Positions 22,178-32,129 of a stretch of DNA of 64,000 nucleotides are shown here, piece after piece. The stretch covers positions 66,139,354-66,203,353 of the forward strand of contig CM067322.1 in assembly GCA_034231615.1 (NCBI GenBank). The letters are read 5' to 3'. The notes under the pieces were generated by a model. It had not been told where the DNA came from, searched no databases, and saw only the letters and a program-made list of their open reading frames with translations. Within the stretch, counting starts at the first letter, position 1; each line of letters begins with the position of its first letter. The translations under genes and the position numbers were made by a program. The stretch is from Meghimatium bilineatum (taxonomy: Eukaryota; Mollusca; Gastropoda; Stylommatophora; Philomycidae).

Positions 22178-22445
22178 TCTTCTTCTTCTGCGTTTGATCT
22201 CATACTTGTTCACATTCACAGTATGTAATTCCGGAGAATGGAATGCGTTGTGTCAAGTTTTACAGCTTTGATGAAGTATGTGCGGTTTTCTGTTTGACAC
22301 ATCCGACTTCAACATGTCGTCTGGGTCACTTCCACCGTATATGGGATAGGACAGCCAACTCCACCCCATAAGCTTCGTAGACGCCTTTAACGTATGTTAA
22401 CAGTGTTGATATTATTTGCTCCCCGTTTAGACCCGACATGTTGCA
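22178..22445 (-). repeat. GAA-tailed dispersed repeat, copy 8
   Basis: TTCTTCTTCTGCGTTTGATC at the left, GTATGTAATTCCGGAGAATG, GACACATCCGACTTCAACAT, and the far end GTTTAGACCCGACATG. Full length. Confidence 0.8.
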
Positions 22446-22498
22446 GGCTGTAATTATTGATGGAAAACATGGATAATGGAAAACATTTAACTGTGCAT

Positions 22499-22592
22499 TC
22501 TTCTTCTTCTGTGCTCGTTCATCAAATCCTGCACATTAGAAGAATGTATCCAAGAAAACGTTGTGCGTCGTGTTATAACTTACGGCATAGTT
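22499..22592 (-). repeat. GAA-tailed dispersed repeat, copy 9, left part
   Basis: Tail TTCTTCTTCTGTGCTCGTTC through AACTTACGGCATAGTT. It continues at 23930-24110 after the inserted retroposon. Confidence 0.85.
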
Positions 22593-23929
22593 GGGGTGCA
22601 AAGGGAAAGCATTGCTCTAGGCGGACCCAGGGTTAGCAGATAACCAAGATCCCAAATGTACCTCCACGTGGTGCACCCTGGAAACAGAAATACAGCAGCT
22701 CGTGCTGATTCTGGCCAAATCATTTGGGGATCGTGTCCGAGAATGTGGAGGTAGCAGATGGAAAGAGATTTGACTGCACAAGAGACAGACAATATCTCCG
22801 ACACCACCAGCATCACCACATATAGCAACACTGTCGACATACAGTGAAGCTAGTCAGTCCAGTCCGAACATTGGAGGGGCGGCCAATGTAAAATGCACGT
22901 AAAGGTAAATGCATGGCGAGAGACAAATATGTTTCACACAGAGTACAATGAAACAATGAAAGGGCAGAACAGCGCTAGAGGGCAGCGCGAACTGCAAATA
23001 GAAAGTGAAAAGTCCCTAGGAAAGGGAACTACAAGCTCCGTCAGCTCGAGACGGGCTTCTAGTTACCAGAATTCCTAACAGGCAGAGACCCAGACCCATC
23101 CATCGGCGTTTGGTAAAGCAAAAGACCTAACCCAACTCTAATGTCGAGCCTTCCTAAACCGGAAATATGCTTGCAAAGAGAAAGGGTTCTGTACCCGATG
23201 GGTGTAGGCAAGAAAGGGACAACGATGGCAGTCCTGGCCCAACTCTACTGTCAAGGTTTCCTATACCGGAAGTAACTTGCAGAGAGAAAGGGTTCTGTAC
23301 TCGATTCTGTGCTCAGGCACAAAAGGGACAACGATTTAGCCCTGGCCCAACTCTACTGTCAGGTTTTCCTACACCGGAAATACACTTGAAGAGAGAAAGG
23401 GTTCAGTACCTGATGGGCTCAGGCGCTATTGGGACAAGGACGCTCAGCTCGAGAACGCCTTGCTCTCAAACGCGTGGTGTGAGACTCGAACTTGGACAAG
23501 GGGTACACGATGTCGGTGAATGACACCTCGGCTAAGAGGGCGAAAGAGCCATGGTCCAACTCCTCTGTTGAGTTCTTCCCCTTAAGGAACCAGGCTCACG
23601 GATGAGAAACGGTTCAGTACCCAATGGGCACAGGCACAGCACGTCCAATTACACGAGACAAGTTCATAGACAGTGGAACACCTCGTTTGAGTCAGACTAA
23701 GAGCAAGAAAATAGTCTGGGCGAAGAGTCTCCACTACGCGTGCCTGGAGACAGATATAGAGGCTGTCACAGGCTAAGGGTAGCCCACCCGAATTGTCAAG
23801 GCATGCCGAAATCGGATGTGCTAGGCCTACAAGGCGCATAACGGTGGCACAACGTAATCACGCTCCCGGCGGAAATCGCACGGATATCCGTGATGGTTAC
23901 AATGGAGCGAACGAAAAACAAACAAACAA
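22593..23929 (+). mobile_element. Non-coding (AAAC)n-tailed retroposon, copy 2
   Basis: Same start (GGGGTGCAAAGGGAA) and same AAAC tail as the element at 10614, in the same orientation, flanked by ACGGCATAGTT at 22582-22592 and 23930-23940. It is 110 bases longer than copy 1. The difference is one extra internal subrepeat: AGAGAAAGGGTTC occurs near 23178, 23282 and 23391, against two positions in copy 1. No reading frame is conserved between the copies beyond chance. The target was a GAA-tailed repeat, whose halves align on either side and confirm the boundaries. Confidence 0.9.
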
Positions 23930-24110
23930 ACGGCATAGTTGCGATATCTGCCAGTTTCGATCTGTCAAATTCGTCTTCCTCTGGGTAACCTTGACATTAT
24001 ATGAGATGTTACAGCAAATTCCAATCAATGAAAAAACTTTCTTAGTCACTTTCTACGACATGCGTGGTAGGTAACATTGCCGCTATTATTTGCTTCACTG
24101 ATAGGTCAGT
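23930..24110 (-). repeat. GAA-tailed dispersed repeat, copy 9, right part
   Basis: Continues from 22592 with GCATAGTTGCGATATCTGCC, then ACGACATGCGTGGTAGGTAA. Confidence 0.8.
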
Positions 24111-24154
24111 CAAAGCAAAAGCGAAATATATGTAGTTTAGTATATCAGCAGGAG

Positions 24155-24290
24155 ACTTCTCAAAACATTGCACACACCGCTGAGAGATGGAGACTTCTAG
24201 ACATTGCACACACCGCTGAGAGATGGAGACTTCTAGACATTGCACACACCGCTGAGAATTTGAGTTTTCCAGACATTGTATATTTGTCAT
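24155..24290. repeat. 36-bp minisatellite, about 4 copies
   Basis: Units: ACATTGCACACACCGCTGAG then AGATGGAGACTTCTAG. Confidence 0.9.
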
Positions 24291-24309
24291 GTGACGTATT
24301 CCTCTAGAA

Positions 24310-24460
24310 CGTTATCTTCCCAATGAACTCTCTGAACCTCTCTCTGTCTTGGGCGATGCGGCTTGCATTTTCTAACGATGTATTCATGTTATCTTTAATG
24401 TTGTCAGTCCATCGTCTTCTTGGTCTGCCCTTTCTCCTTCTCCCTCCATTATTTATCGTT
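24310..24460 (-). mobile_element. LINE family D remnant, inverted
   Basis: The complement closely matches 6150-6300: AAAGGGCAGACCAAGAAGAC, then GATGGACTGAC and CAAGACAGAGAGAGGTTCAG. Only the extreme C-terminal segment is present. Confidence 0.85.
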
Positions 24461-24824
24461 CTAATCAGTGAGACTGCATATTCCGCTAAGAATTGGAGGC
24501 TACCGTTTTATGAAATAAAGTGCCGGAGAAACCACACGGTTGTACATAGGATGTAAGAATTAATTGCTTGAAATGCTTGAGAACCAATACAACAATAGTA
24601 ATGACATAAATTTCGTATTTCAGAAAATAAAAATCAGACTTAAGTCACAATTTATAAATGTGAATATCCCATCCCACATATCTAGATAATTCTGGGAATA
24701 CAAGCAAATACAGAAATGCATAATCATCGGAGGTCGTGGCGGAAGAATAACCTGAACTGTGGACTATATCATTGCTCATGATCATAGTTGGGATATAACA
24801 AAATTTGTCACCGTTGTTGATTTT
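24461..24824. other. Unassigned stretch
   Basis: Nothing recognised. Confidence 0.4.
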
Positions 24825-25012
24825 TTTCTTCTTTCGTTCTCAAATTCCTGTAGACTAGAAAGATGTAAACTGGACAACAAAATGAGCTGTGTCATGATTT
24901 ACGATTTGATGCCATATCTGCGTCTTTCAGCTGCCGTATCCAAATTCAGCGTGTCTTCTAGGTTTCTTTGATCCTGTATGGGATTGGCAGCCAACTCAAC
25001 TTCATAACATCA
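24825..25012 (-). repeat. GAA-tailed dispersed repeat, copy 10, left part
   Basis: TTCTTCTTTCGTTCTCAAAT at the left through GGCAGCCAACTCAACTTCAT. The family sequence stops at AACATC and appears to resume at about 26196 (AACATCTTACAACATGCATG), so a Penelope-like element sits inside it. Confidence 0.8.
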
Positions 25013-25054
25013 AAATAAACAAAAATGGTTATAAGTGTTTCCAAAATAAGTCGA

Positions 25055-25522
25055 TTAATAACCTAACACCGAGACACAGTGACAGACGACGGTTCGATGC
25101 CCCTTAATGGCGACCCAGGCCGAAATTCCACAATGACAGGAGACCACGCCAGTGACCTGAATATCTTGTGCACCTCGGTGAGAGTTACTGTTAAAGTGGA
25201 GGACCACCGGAGAAGAGTCATGGTTACGGATGTCCCACAAGTATTCAGCAAACCTAGCGGCTAGAAATCTCCTAGTGTAGCCAATGTACATCAGGTTGTA
25301 TCGTTTGCAAGTAATGACGTACACGACGATGCGGGAAATACAGGAAAAAGATTTATGGATGTGGAATACTGACTTGGGAAACTGGATGGATGAGATACAG
25401 AAAAGAAACAGGCACATGAGACACGAGCGATGGCTGGAGAAGGTGCCAGTGGAGGCTCGAACAGGACGGACGTGAGAGTGCACTGGGGTATCACGTAGGT
25501 TTCTGTCTCTGCGGAAATCCAC
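25055..25522 (-). CDS. GIY-YIG endonuclease domain of a Penelope-like retroelement (partial)
   Basis: The 155-codon frame has a Cys-rich linker (RNLRDTPVHSHVRPVRASTG, then SCLMCLFLFC) followed by VVYVITCKRYNLMYIGYTRR, the Y-x(10)-YIG core, and then RFAEYLWDIRNHD and VLHFNSNSHRGAQDIQVTGV. Penelope-like elements place such a domain after the reverse transcriptase to nick target DNA. The linker plus domain order matches the canonical C-terminus; the reverse transcriptase is missing upstream. The frame runs out through the terminal repeat. It is probably a dead fragment, although this segment itself has no stop. Confidence 0.85.
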   Translation of the reverse strand: MDFRRDRNLRDTPVHSHVRPVRASTGTFSSHRSCLMCLFLFCISSIQFPKSVFHIHKSFSCISRIVVYVITCKRYNLMYIGYTRRFLAARFAEYLWDIRNHDSSPVVLHFNSNSHRGAQDIQVTGVVSCHCGISAWVAIKGHRTVVCHCVSVLGY

Positions 25523-25989
25523 AAGCTTTTGGCGACTACGGCCCTGCCTTCTCCTTGGTTCATATTTGCACCGCGTTCTCTATACTCTTTGTCTGTGTAT
25601 CATTGGACCATTATTCATTCAAGCTTTATTGCTTCTTTAGCCCGCGGATGCTCTTTCTCGCATCTGCGTCCTTGAACGTGTAGTAACAGACCACAATTCG
25701 CTATTTAACTGGTGTCTCCAATTCCAACTCCCTTTATACCTCGAACTTCTATCCAGTTAAGTCATTTTCATTTGTATTATATTTTGCATTATATCTTATC
25801 CATTTCCACTTTTTTGTGCACTTACTACTTTCATCTTCCTCTCACACTCTCTTTTTTCCCTGTCGTACTGTCCTATCCTTGCTTCCTCTGTCATCTCCTC
25901 ACTACTGTCCCTGTTCAACTTTTTTCTCATCCTATCACCACCATGTGTATTTCTATGTAAGATTTGTTTACCTTTGTCCTTTGTGTGTC

Positions 25990-26016
25990 CAGATGAGGCT
26001 TTTTAGTCGAAACGTC
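25990..26016 (+). ncRNA. Hammerhead-ribozyme-like core in Penelope end
   Basis: CAGATGA, a possible three-pair stem II (GGC with GTC, one wobble) and GAAA followed by CGTC. The first motif differs from the hammerhead consensus CTGATGA at one position. Penelope-like elements are known to carry hammerhead motifs near their ends. An upstream cleavage-site strand was not found, so activity is doubtful. Confidence 0.35.
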
Positions 26017-26195
26017 GTGTGCCACTGTGTCTCGTTGGTAGGTTATTTTATCGACGTATTTTGGTAACATACCTATTTTTGTTCATTTTGATATTTGCTC
26101 TGTGTTACTCCAGCCACTCATTTCCTGTTTAGGGTTGTTACCGGACACTGGAACATGTATCCCTTAATTCAACCCTAAAACCTCATTATCAACAT

Positions 26196-26275
26196 CTTAC
26201 AACATGCATGGTATGTAAATAGCGTTGTTATTCTTTCCTACTCTTTGTATGTCCATGCAAAACATTGTTGTTGAA
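26196..26275 (-). repeat. GAA-tailed dispersed repeat, copy 10, right part
   Basis: AACATGCATGGTATGTAAAT then AGCGTTGTTATTCTTTCC, the end distal to the tail. Confidence 0.65.
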
Positions 26276-26448
26276 TTTAATGGACTTTAAATATATTTTC
26301 TCTGAAAATATATCTTATTTTTGCAGCGTAGCATTTTCTTATCAATTCTGTATTATATTGAACTTATTAACTGTGTACAATAGCGTTCTTATTAAATCTA
26401 TAATATAGTGCCATTTTAATATATAAGCCTACTATAGTTACCTATTTA

Positions 26449-26987
26449 GAAGTTAAAAGGAGAATAGGAATGGCTAAAAGTACCTTCAATGGCATGAGGA
26501 AATTATTAATATCTAAACAAATTACAAACAAGTTAAAAATGAGAATTATAAAATGCTACATCTATTCCATATTAATGTGTGGCTCAGAAACATGGACACT
26601 AAATAAACAATTAGAAGACAAAATTGATGCCTTTGAGATGTGGGTATATAGAAGAATAGGGAGAACATCATGGAAAGAGAAGAAAACAAATAAAGAGGTG
26701 CTAAAGACACTTAATATGAAGAAAGAACTACTAAGAGAAATAAAGATCAGGCAAATAAAATACTTTGTAAACATTAAAAGACATGACACCCTATTGAAGA
26801 CCTTACTTGAGGGTAAAGTCAAAGGGAAGCGAGCAAGAGGTAGGCAGAGATACACGTGGGAGAGTAACATTACACGATGGACAGGTTACAGTCTAGCAGA
26901 GTGCACCACCAAGACAAGAGACAGGAGATGTTGGAGATACGTTGCAGCCAACCTTCGTTGCGGAGACGGCACGTGATGATGATGATG
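26449..26987 (+). mobile_element. LINE family C, 5'-truncated copy with target-site duplication
   Basis: A single open frame runs to the stop near 26976: MAKSTFNGMRKLLISKQITN, YIYSILMCGSETWTLNKQLE, YRRIGRTSWKEKKTNKEVLK, then IKRHDTLLKTLLEGKVKGKR and CWRYVAANLRCGDGT. This is the reverse-transcriptase C-terminus; catalytic motifs are upstream of the truncation. The 3' end is a (GAT)n tail. AGTTACCTATTTA flanks it at 26436-26448 and 26988-27000, a 13-base perfect duplication. No frame damage is visible, so the insertion looks young. Confidence 0.95.
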
Positions 26988-27000
26988 AGTTACCTATTTA

Positions 27001-28266
27001 ATCTATAATGTAGAACGGTTATGAAATTTATACGATATTGTCATGATCTTATTAAATCTATACTGTAATGACATGAAATTTATATTATTGTGGTCTTCTG
27101 AAATGTTTACTATAGTAGCTTTATTACATTTATATAGACAGGGATATCACAGGGATGATACATAGTTTAATCAGGAATCTTCAGAGAACACATGACATAA
27201 GATATATTCGTTACTCAATCTCAAAACAACAGTTGATGTTGCTGTACGTTGCCCACCATGTTGTCTTGTAGGACACACCTATGGAAGTATTAAAACTGAG
27301 TGCTGTGAGCGGGTGCGTGTGTGGGGGCTGGCACGCGCACTGAATCTGCTACTTCTCCCAGAAATGGCTGGCTGTGATAAGTGATCAGGACGCTGATACG
27401 TCCTGCTTACTCCCAGTCACTGACAAAAAAAATATATATATAATTTATCTCCATTGCTGGATTGCTTTTGGTGGATGGGGAGCAGGTCGGAGGTGAATAT
27501 TGCTTACAACAAAATAACAAAAAACACAGACAGACGCAGAAAAATTTAAAGCTTTGGCTTAGTGATAGAAGTGAGACGGAATGATTGCCAGAATGGTTTG
27601 GTAAAGTCAAAGAAGAGAGTCTGAGACCGAAAAAATGAGGAAATACCAGCAGACACGTGTGAGAACTGATGAATGTATCGCACTGAAATACCTGACCTGA
27701 ACATTTTGTTCATGTATACAGAAATGTTCACATAAAATAGTTCTAACAAAAAAACTTAGTTCAAAAAATAGAAAAAAATGCAAACGAATTATCGGTTGGA
27801 TTATTCTTATATCTCAGTTATTTGGACATTTATTGGGAAGTAGACATGTAGAAGACAGGTGAATCAAGAAAAATATTGCGGAATAAAAGTCAGAGGAGCA
27901 GGCTCACGTCCGTCAAACTACACATCTGGTAACTATGTTTAGCCTAGACATGCCTCGGGTAAATAAGTGTATCTAGAAATTGTACATCTAATATTTAATC
28001 GTGACAGTCGACAATATTAGAGCTATTGGCCAATGAGAAAATACGCCTTCTTAATGACTTACTTGATTATTCCCGTGATTTTTATTGATCACTACAATTA
28101 GATTATGTGTGACAACCAACGAAAATCAGAGGAAAGGTATAATTAGTTAATTTAGAAGGCTTGTTTTTCATTAGCAAATATATCATAATATATGGAGATA
28201 TATTATACAATCAATTTAGTTTAGTCACCAGAGTAATGAAACGTGAGTTGCTATTTGATGCTCTGC
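27001..28266. other. Unassigned stretch
   Basis: A degenerate ATTAAATCTATA-type repeat at 26370-26430 and 27001-27130 forms the target of LINE C. A GC-richer island at 27295-27420 has no clear frame. The remainder is AT-rich and unremarkable. Confidence 0.4.
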
Positions 28267-28278
28267 ACTATAAGACTT

Positions 28279-28552
28279 TAAGTGAGCCGCGTTTAAGGGA
28301 GCCGCGTTAGCGCAGTGGTTAGCGCACTGGCTTCGCATATGAGTGGTCCTGGGTTCATTCCCCAGTTGAGGCGGAAATGTTTTTCCCAGGTCCCAGGTCG
28401 ACCCAGCCTTAAATGGGTACCGGATTAATCCGGGAAGTAAAGACTGCGAGGGAGAGGAGATGGCTACCGCCCTCATCTGCAGAGCCTGTGAAATGTGAGA
28501 TCGCTACGGCATTAATAAATGCTATGGGTTACTTTACTTACTTTACTTACTT
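28279..28552 (+). mobile_element. tRNA-derived SINE, family A, full-length copy 2
   Basis: A box TAGCGCAGTGG (28308-28318) fits the RNA polymerase III consensus. The B-box position is GGTTCATTCC (28352-28361), one base short of consensus. The body includes ACCGGATTAATCCGGGAAGT and GGGAGAGGAGATGGCTACCG, and the 3' end is a CTTA repeat. ACTATAAGACTT flanks it at 28267-28278 and 28553-28564, a perfect 12-base target-site duplication. Confidence 0.95.
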
Positions 28553-28654
28553 ACTATAAGACTTAGTGGCCAATGGGAAAACACGCTTCCTCAAAATACT
28601 AATTTAAAAAAAAAAATTTGTTGTCCAAGATGTACTCTGAGCTTTAGCAATGCA

Positions 28655-29060
28655 ACTAAAATCAGTGTTACAATCTTCAGCTGAAGTATGAATTAGAAAT
28701 CAGTGCTACAATCTTCAGCTGAAATATGAATCACAAATCAGTGTTACAATCTTCAGCTGAAGTATGAATCTCAAATCAGTGTTACAATCTTCAGCTGAAG
28801 TATGAATTAGAAATCAGTGCTACAATCTTCAGCTGAAATATGAATCACAAATCAGTGTTACAATCTTCAGCTGAAGTATGAATCTCAAATCAGTGTTACA
28901 ATATTCAGCTGGAGTATGAATCTCAAATCAGTGTTACAATCTTCAGCTGAAATATGAATCTAAAATCAGTGTTACAATCTTCGGTTGTAGTATGAAACTG
29001 AAATTAGTGTTATAATCTTCAGCTGGAAGATGAAACTAAATTCAGTGTTACAATTTTAAA
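28655..29060. repeat. 38-bp minisatellite, about 11 copies
   Basis: Units: AATCAGTGTTACAATCTTCA then GCTGAAGTATGAATCTCA. Divergence rises toward the right end. Confidence 0.95.
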
Positions 29061-29180
29061 ATAGAGTGGTACACGGGATCATTTCTAACTAAAACAAACA
29101 CAAATTAAAATAACTTGTCACGGAAGAAAATGTGTCTCGAAAGGGGAGTCACGGACAACACAGGTTAAGAACCACTGGTA
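29061..29180. mobile_element. Possible hAT-type relic, right end
   Basis: GGTTAAGAACCACTGG at 29164-29179 is a typical hAT terminal sequence. No matching left end is visible next to the minisatellite. Confidence 0.35.
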
Positions 29181-29341
29181 TACTCAATAAGGTCACTAGA
29201 GTATATATTTCATAAGGTCAATAACGATTTTTTGTATTAGCCCTAGAAATTGGGAACCTCTGGTCGATGATCGTACTGCATGAGATCACCTTTGATTACA
29301 TTAGTTGGAGATTATCTGAATGTGTGAAAATTCTCGCTCTC

Positions 29342-29485
29342 CTTCTTCTTCTGTGTTAGTTCTCAAACTCCTACAGATTAGCAAGATGTAGTCCTGAAAA
29401 CGGAATGCGTTCTGTCATGGTTTACAGTTTTACAGCGATATCTGCGCCTTTCTGCCGTATACATCCTAATTCAGCATGGTGAAAG
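29342..29485 (-). repeat. GAA-tailed dispersed repeat, copy 11
   Basis: TTCTTCTTCTGTGTTAGTTC, CTCCTACAGATTAGCAAGAT, GATATCTGCGCCTTTCTGCC. The distal half is missing. Confidence 0.8.
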
Positions 29486-29811
29486 TCATAAATATATATG
29501 AAGCAAGTGGGGCATTCAACTGGCTTCTGGGGTCACACATAGACGAGATTTTAGACAGACAAAAAAGACCAGAAAATAAGGAAAATACAGCAAAATAAGC
29601 ATTATTTCTCATATTTTATATCTCAAGTTTACCAGTAATGTACATCAACTTCAATAATCTAGCCATCGTATTCCTACAATACTAAAGTACCTACCAGCAG
29701 TCACACATGGAATTGTGGAATCGTAAGCCATGCATACATTTGTTAACGTATCCCTCCGCTCAAATATAGAACTATAAGTGGATGTCGATATATTACTTTA
29801 ACCAATAAGGG
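29486..29811. other. Unassigned stretch
   Basis: Nothing recognised. Confidence 0.4.
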
Positions 29812-30092
29812 GAAGAAACAAGTTCTGACAGTTGTTGACATGGGAGAAGGGGGAAGGTTGACGAAAGTTGACGTAAACAATAGTACTTTTTATGAACTAT
29901 TTTAATTGTTTTAATTAGAAAAAAATAACTGTATACATGTTTAAAAAAAAAAAATTAAGTATATTTTCTGCGAAAAATGTTCAGTAGGGGAGATAAATCT
30001 TGTTGACATAATTAAGCAGAGAGTGATCATTCAATTCTTGACAGCTTCTGACATGAGAGGGGGATTTTCAACAATATGTTGATGTGATTCAT
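29812..30092. mobile_element. MITE with GGGGCTGT ends, partial copy
   Basis: The right end GTTGATGTGATTCATGGACA then GCCCC is the complement of the left end at 34217 (GGGGCTGTTTATAAATTACG). Internal GTTGACGTAAACAATAGTAC has a counterpart at about 44970. The left end is unclear. Confidence 0.5.
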
Positions 30093-30463
30093 GGACAGCC
30101 CCTACGCCCACGCGTATTTACTTTCACATTTCAATCACACATATATATCTATCTAACTTTACATTTCTTTAAATTTCGTCCACAAGAATTTAACTTTACA
30201 CTCCCTGCCCACAAACATATAATTAATTAACGGTACGTTTTTGAACCAGAGAAACTATACTTTCCATATGGATAAAAACACGTTGAATATCTTTTTTTTT
30301 CTAAATACACACACGCCCACACACACGTTCATGAATACACTTTGTAATTTTTATAACACACACGTAACATCAATATCATATATTTTTAAATACATATCAA
30401 TAAAATGACATATTTTACACACATATAAACCTTAATCGCTATAATTCACCCGTGTACAAACAA

Positions 30464-30466
<3 letters not shown>
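30093..30466. other. Unassigned AT-rich stretch
   Basis: Short CA-rich simple repeats at 30303-30320; otherwise nothing recognised. Confidence 0.4.

Positions 30467-30543
<77 letters not shown>
30467..30543. repeat. (TA)n microsatellite
   Basis: About 38 TA units. Confidence 0.95.
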
Positions 30544-30549
<6 letters not shown>

Positions 30550-30784
30550 ATTCTTACCTGTTCATGTATATACGCAACATTGCTTTCCTAATCCACAAGT
30601 ATTTCTAATTTGTACAGAAAACTTTGTACCCGGCCTAGCTTTGTGGTTTAATTAAAAATAGAGGTCTTAAACGTGACCCCATTGTTTACGTTCCTGGTGA
30701 TGGGCGCACTACTCGAATGTGTACAAGGTAGACTATGTGCTGGCAGTTGGTGATGGAAAAATTACTTTAATGTGTACCATTGGG

Positions 30785-30955
30785 TAATTTATCTATCGCC
30801 AACATTTGAGTAATTTATCTATAACCAATATTTGAGTAATTTATCTATCACCAACATTTGAGTAATTTATCTATAACCAATATTTGAGTAATTTATCTAT
30901 CACCAACATTTGAGTAATTTATCTATCACCAATATTTGAGTAATTTATTTATCAG
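30785..30955. repeat. 26-bp minisatellite, about 6 copies
   Basis: Units: TTTGAGTAATTTATCTATCA then CCAACA. Looser GTGTACA-containing repeats surround it to 31150. Confidence 0.9.
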
Positions 30956-31159
30956 AAACAGCAGCACAGAGTCGAACAGTGTAATCATTTATTTGTCTCA
31001 TTTATTATCAAATGTGTACAACACTATCAAGACTCTATTTTAGTAATTGCTGGTGAATAAATTACTTAAATGTGAATGTTAAACTGTGTACTTGAAAATG
31101 CTAATGCGTGTACACTTAGATGTGTACGTTAGATTCTGTGTACTGGTAGCTGGTGATGT

Positions 31160-31270
31160 CAAAGTGAAAGAAATAGGTAAACGTGTTACCAAAATAAGTG
31201 AATAAAACAACTTAGCAACGAGACAGGCGACATTTCGACTAAAACGCTTCATCAGAATATGCGTGCATTT
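31160..31270 (-). mobile_element. Solo Penelope-like terminal repeat
   Basis: The complement runs CTGATGA, AGCGTTTTAGTC, GAAATGTCGCCTGTCTCG, then TTATTTTGGTAACACG, parallel to 25990-26100. The plus strand reads TTACCAAAATAAGTGAATAA at the left. Confidence 0.7.
31233..31255 (-). ncRNA. Hammerhead-like core, CTGATGA-GAAA
   Basis: A perfect CTGATGA and a GAAA separated by 12 bases. Stem II is weakened by an A-C mismatch relative to the copy at 25990. No cleavage-site strand was identified. Confidence 0.35.
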
Positions 31271-31374
31271 TCTACCTCATTAAATCATTGCTGTTTTCGT
31301 ATATATTTTATTAAATGTCTGCAGTCTACAAAAAAATTATCAAAACGAGTAGAGGGTTGACTTAATTGTACGAG

Positions 31375-31575
31375 AATTTCCAATATATACATTACGGCCC
31401 CCTAAATGAAGCGGCAAGCCACTTATCTGGAGTAATAATCATAGCACGTAACTCCGTAGTTACAAGTGATAATCTCCAGGGATCTCTGCAATAATCTAAC
31501 GTGCAAATAAGATATGTCGAGCCGAATTCGAACCCGCAAACTTGTGATCTAACAGCTTGATCACAACCGTGTCTA
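31375..31575 (-). mobile_element. tRNA-derived SINE, family B, inverted copy
   Basis: The complement has a B box GGGTTCGAATTC and downstream CTGGAGATTATCACTTGTAA then CTACGGAGTTACGTGC, matching GGAGATCACTTGAAGCTACG of the copy at 33678. Confidence 0.7.
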
Positions 31576-31975
31576 TAGACAGTAATACCAAATTCCAGTC
31601 ATGATCACAACGTTACAGAGATCCCCCATGTCTGGGGTATAGTTGTTGTTGCAATATTATTTTTATTATTCTCTGTTTGTGGTGTATTTTATCTTGACAA
31701 CGATTTTTTGGTTCAAAAAGTATGTTTAGTTTGTTTTGTAAATGCCTATATTTTTCATGTTATTTAGTATGTTTTGTAAAGACTTATATTTCTCATGTGA
31801 TTTAGTCTGTGTTTTGTAAAATATAAAATTGTATTATTTAGTGTTCACAGCTTATACCTACTGGAATATCTACCATGTATCCCAGTACCGATACCAGTAA
31901 CCTTCAGTAATATAACATACATGGCATGAGAGTGATGAGACGTACTTTTAGAAGTCCCTCCTCAAATATAGTCAT
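31576..31975. other. Unassigned stretch
   Basis: A loose TATTTCTCATGTGATTTAGT duplication lies at 31730-31825; otherwise nothing recognised. Confidence 0.4.
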
Positions 31976-32112
31976 GTGGACTCATCAGCTTTACTATTTC
32001 AAATGTGACGTATTTTCCATGATCTTTATTATCACATTGTGTCAATAGCAAATGAAAATCACGGGAAAGTCAAATAGTGTCATTTTTAAAGTATGATTCG
32101 GATGAGTCAACA
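31976..32112. mobile_element. Palindromic MITE, GTGGACTCATCAG type, copy 1
   Basis: The left arm GTGGACTCATCAGC and ACTATTTCAAATGTGACG is an imperfect inverted copy of the right arm (GTCAAATAGTGTCATTTTTA, then CGGATGAGTCAAC). A related element is at 58154-58320. Confidence 0.6.
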
Positions 32113-32129
32113 AGACTATAAATGAGGAG

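Larger units (their letters stand above)
25013..26195 (-). mobile_element. Penelope-like element with GIY-YIG frame and inverted ends
   Basis: The left half reads on the minus strand and carries the GIY-YIG reading frame. The right half (about 25565-26150) reads on the plus strand and is a T-rich terminal repeat ending CGAAACGTCGTGTGCCACTG. Its last 150 bases are an inverted partner of the left end (25015-25100). No reverse-transcriptase motifs are seen, so this is a rearranged fragment. Short flanks resembling AACATC on both sides suggest a target-site duplication within the GAA-tailed repeat. Confidence 0.75.
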
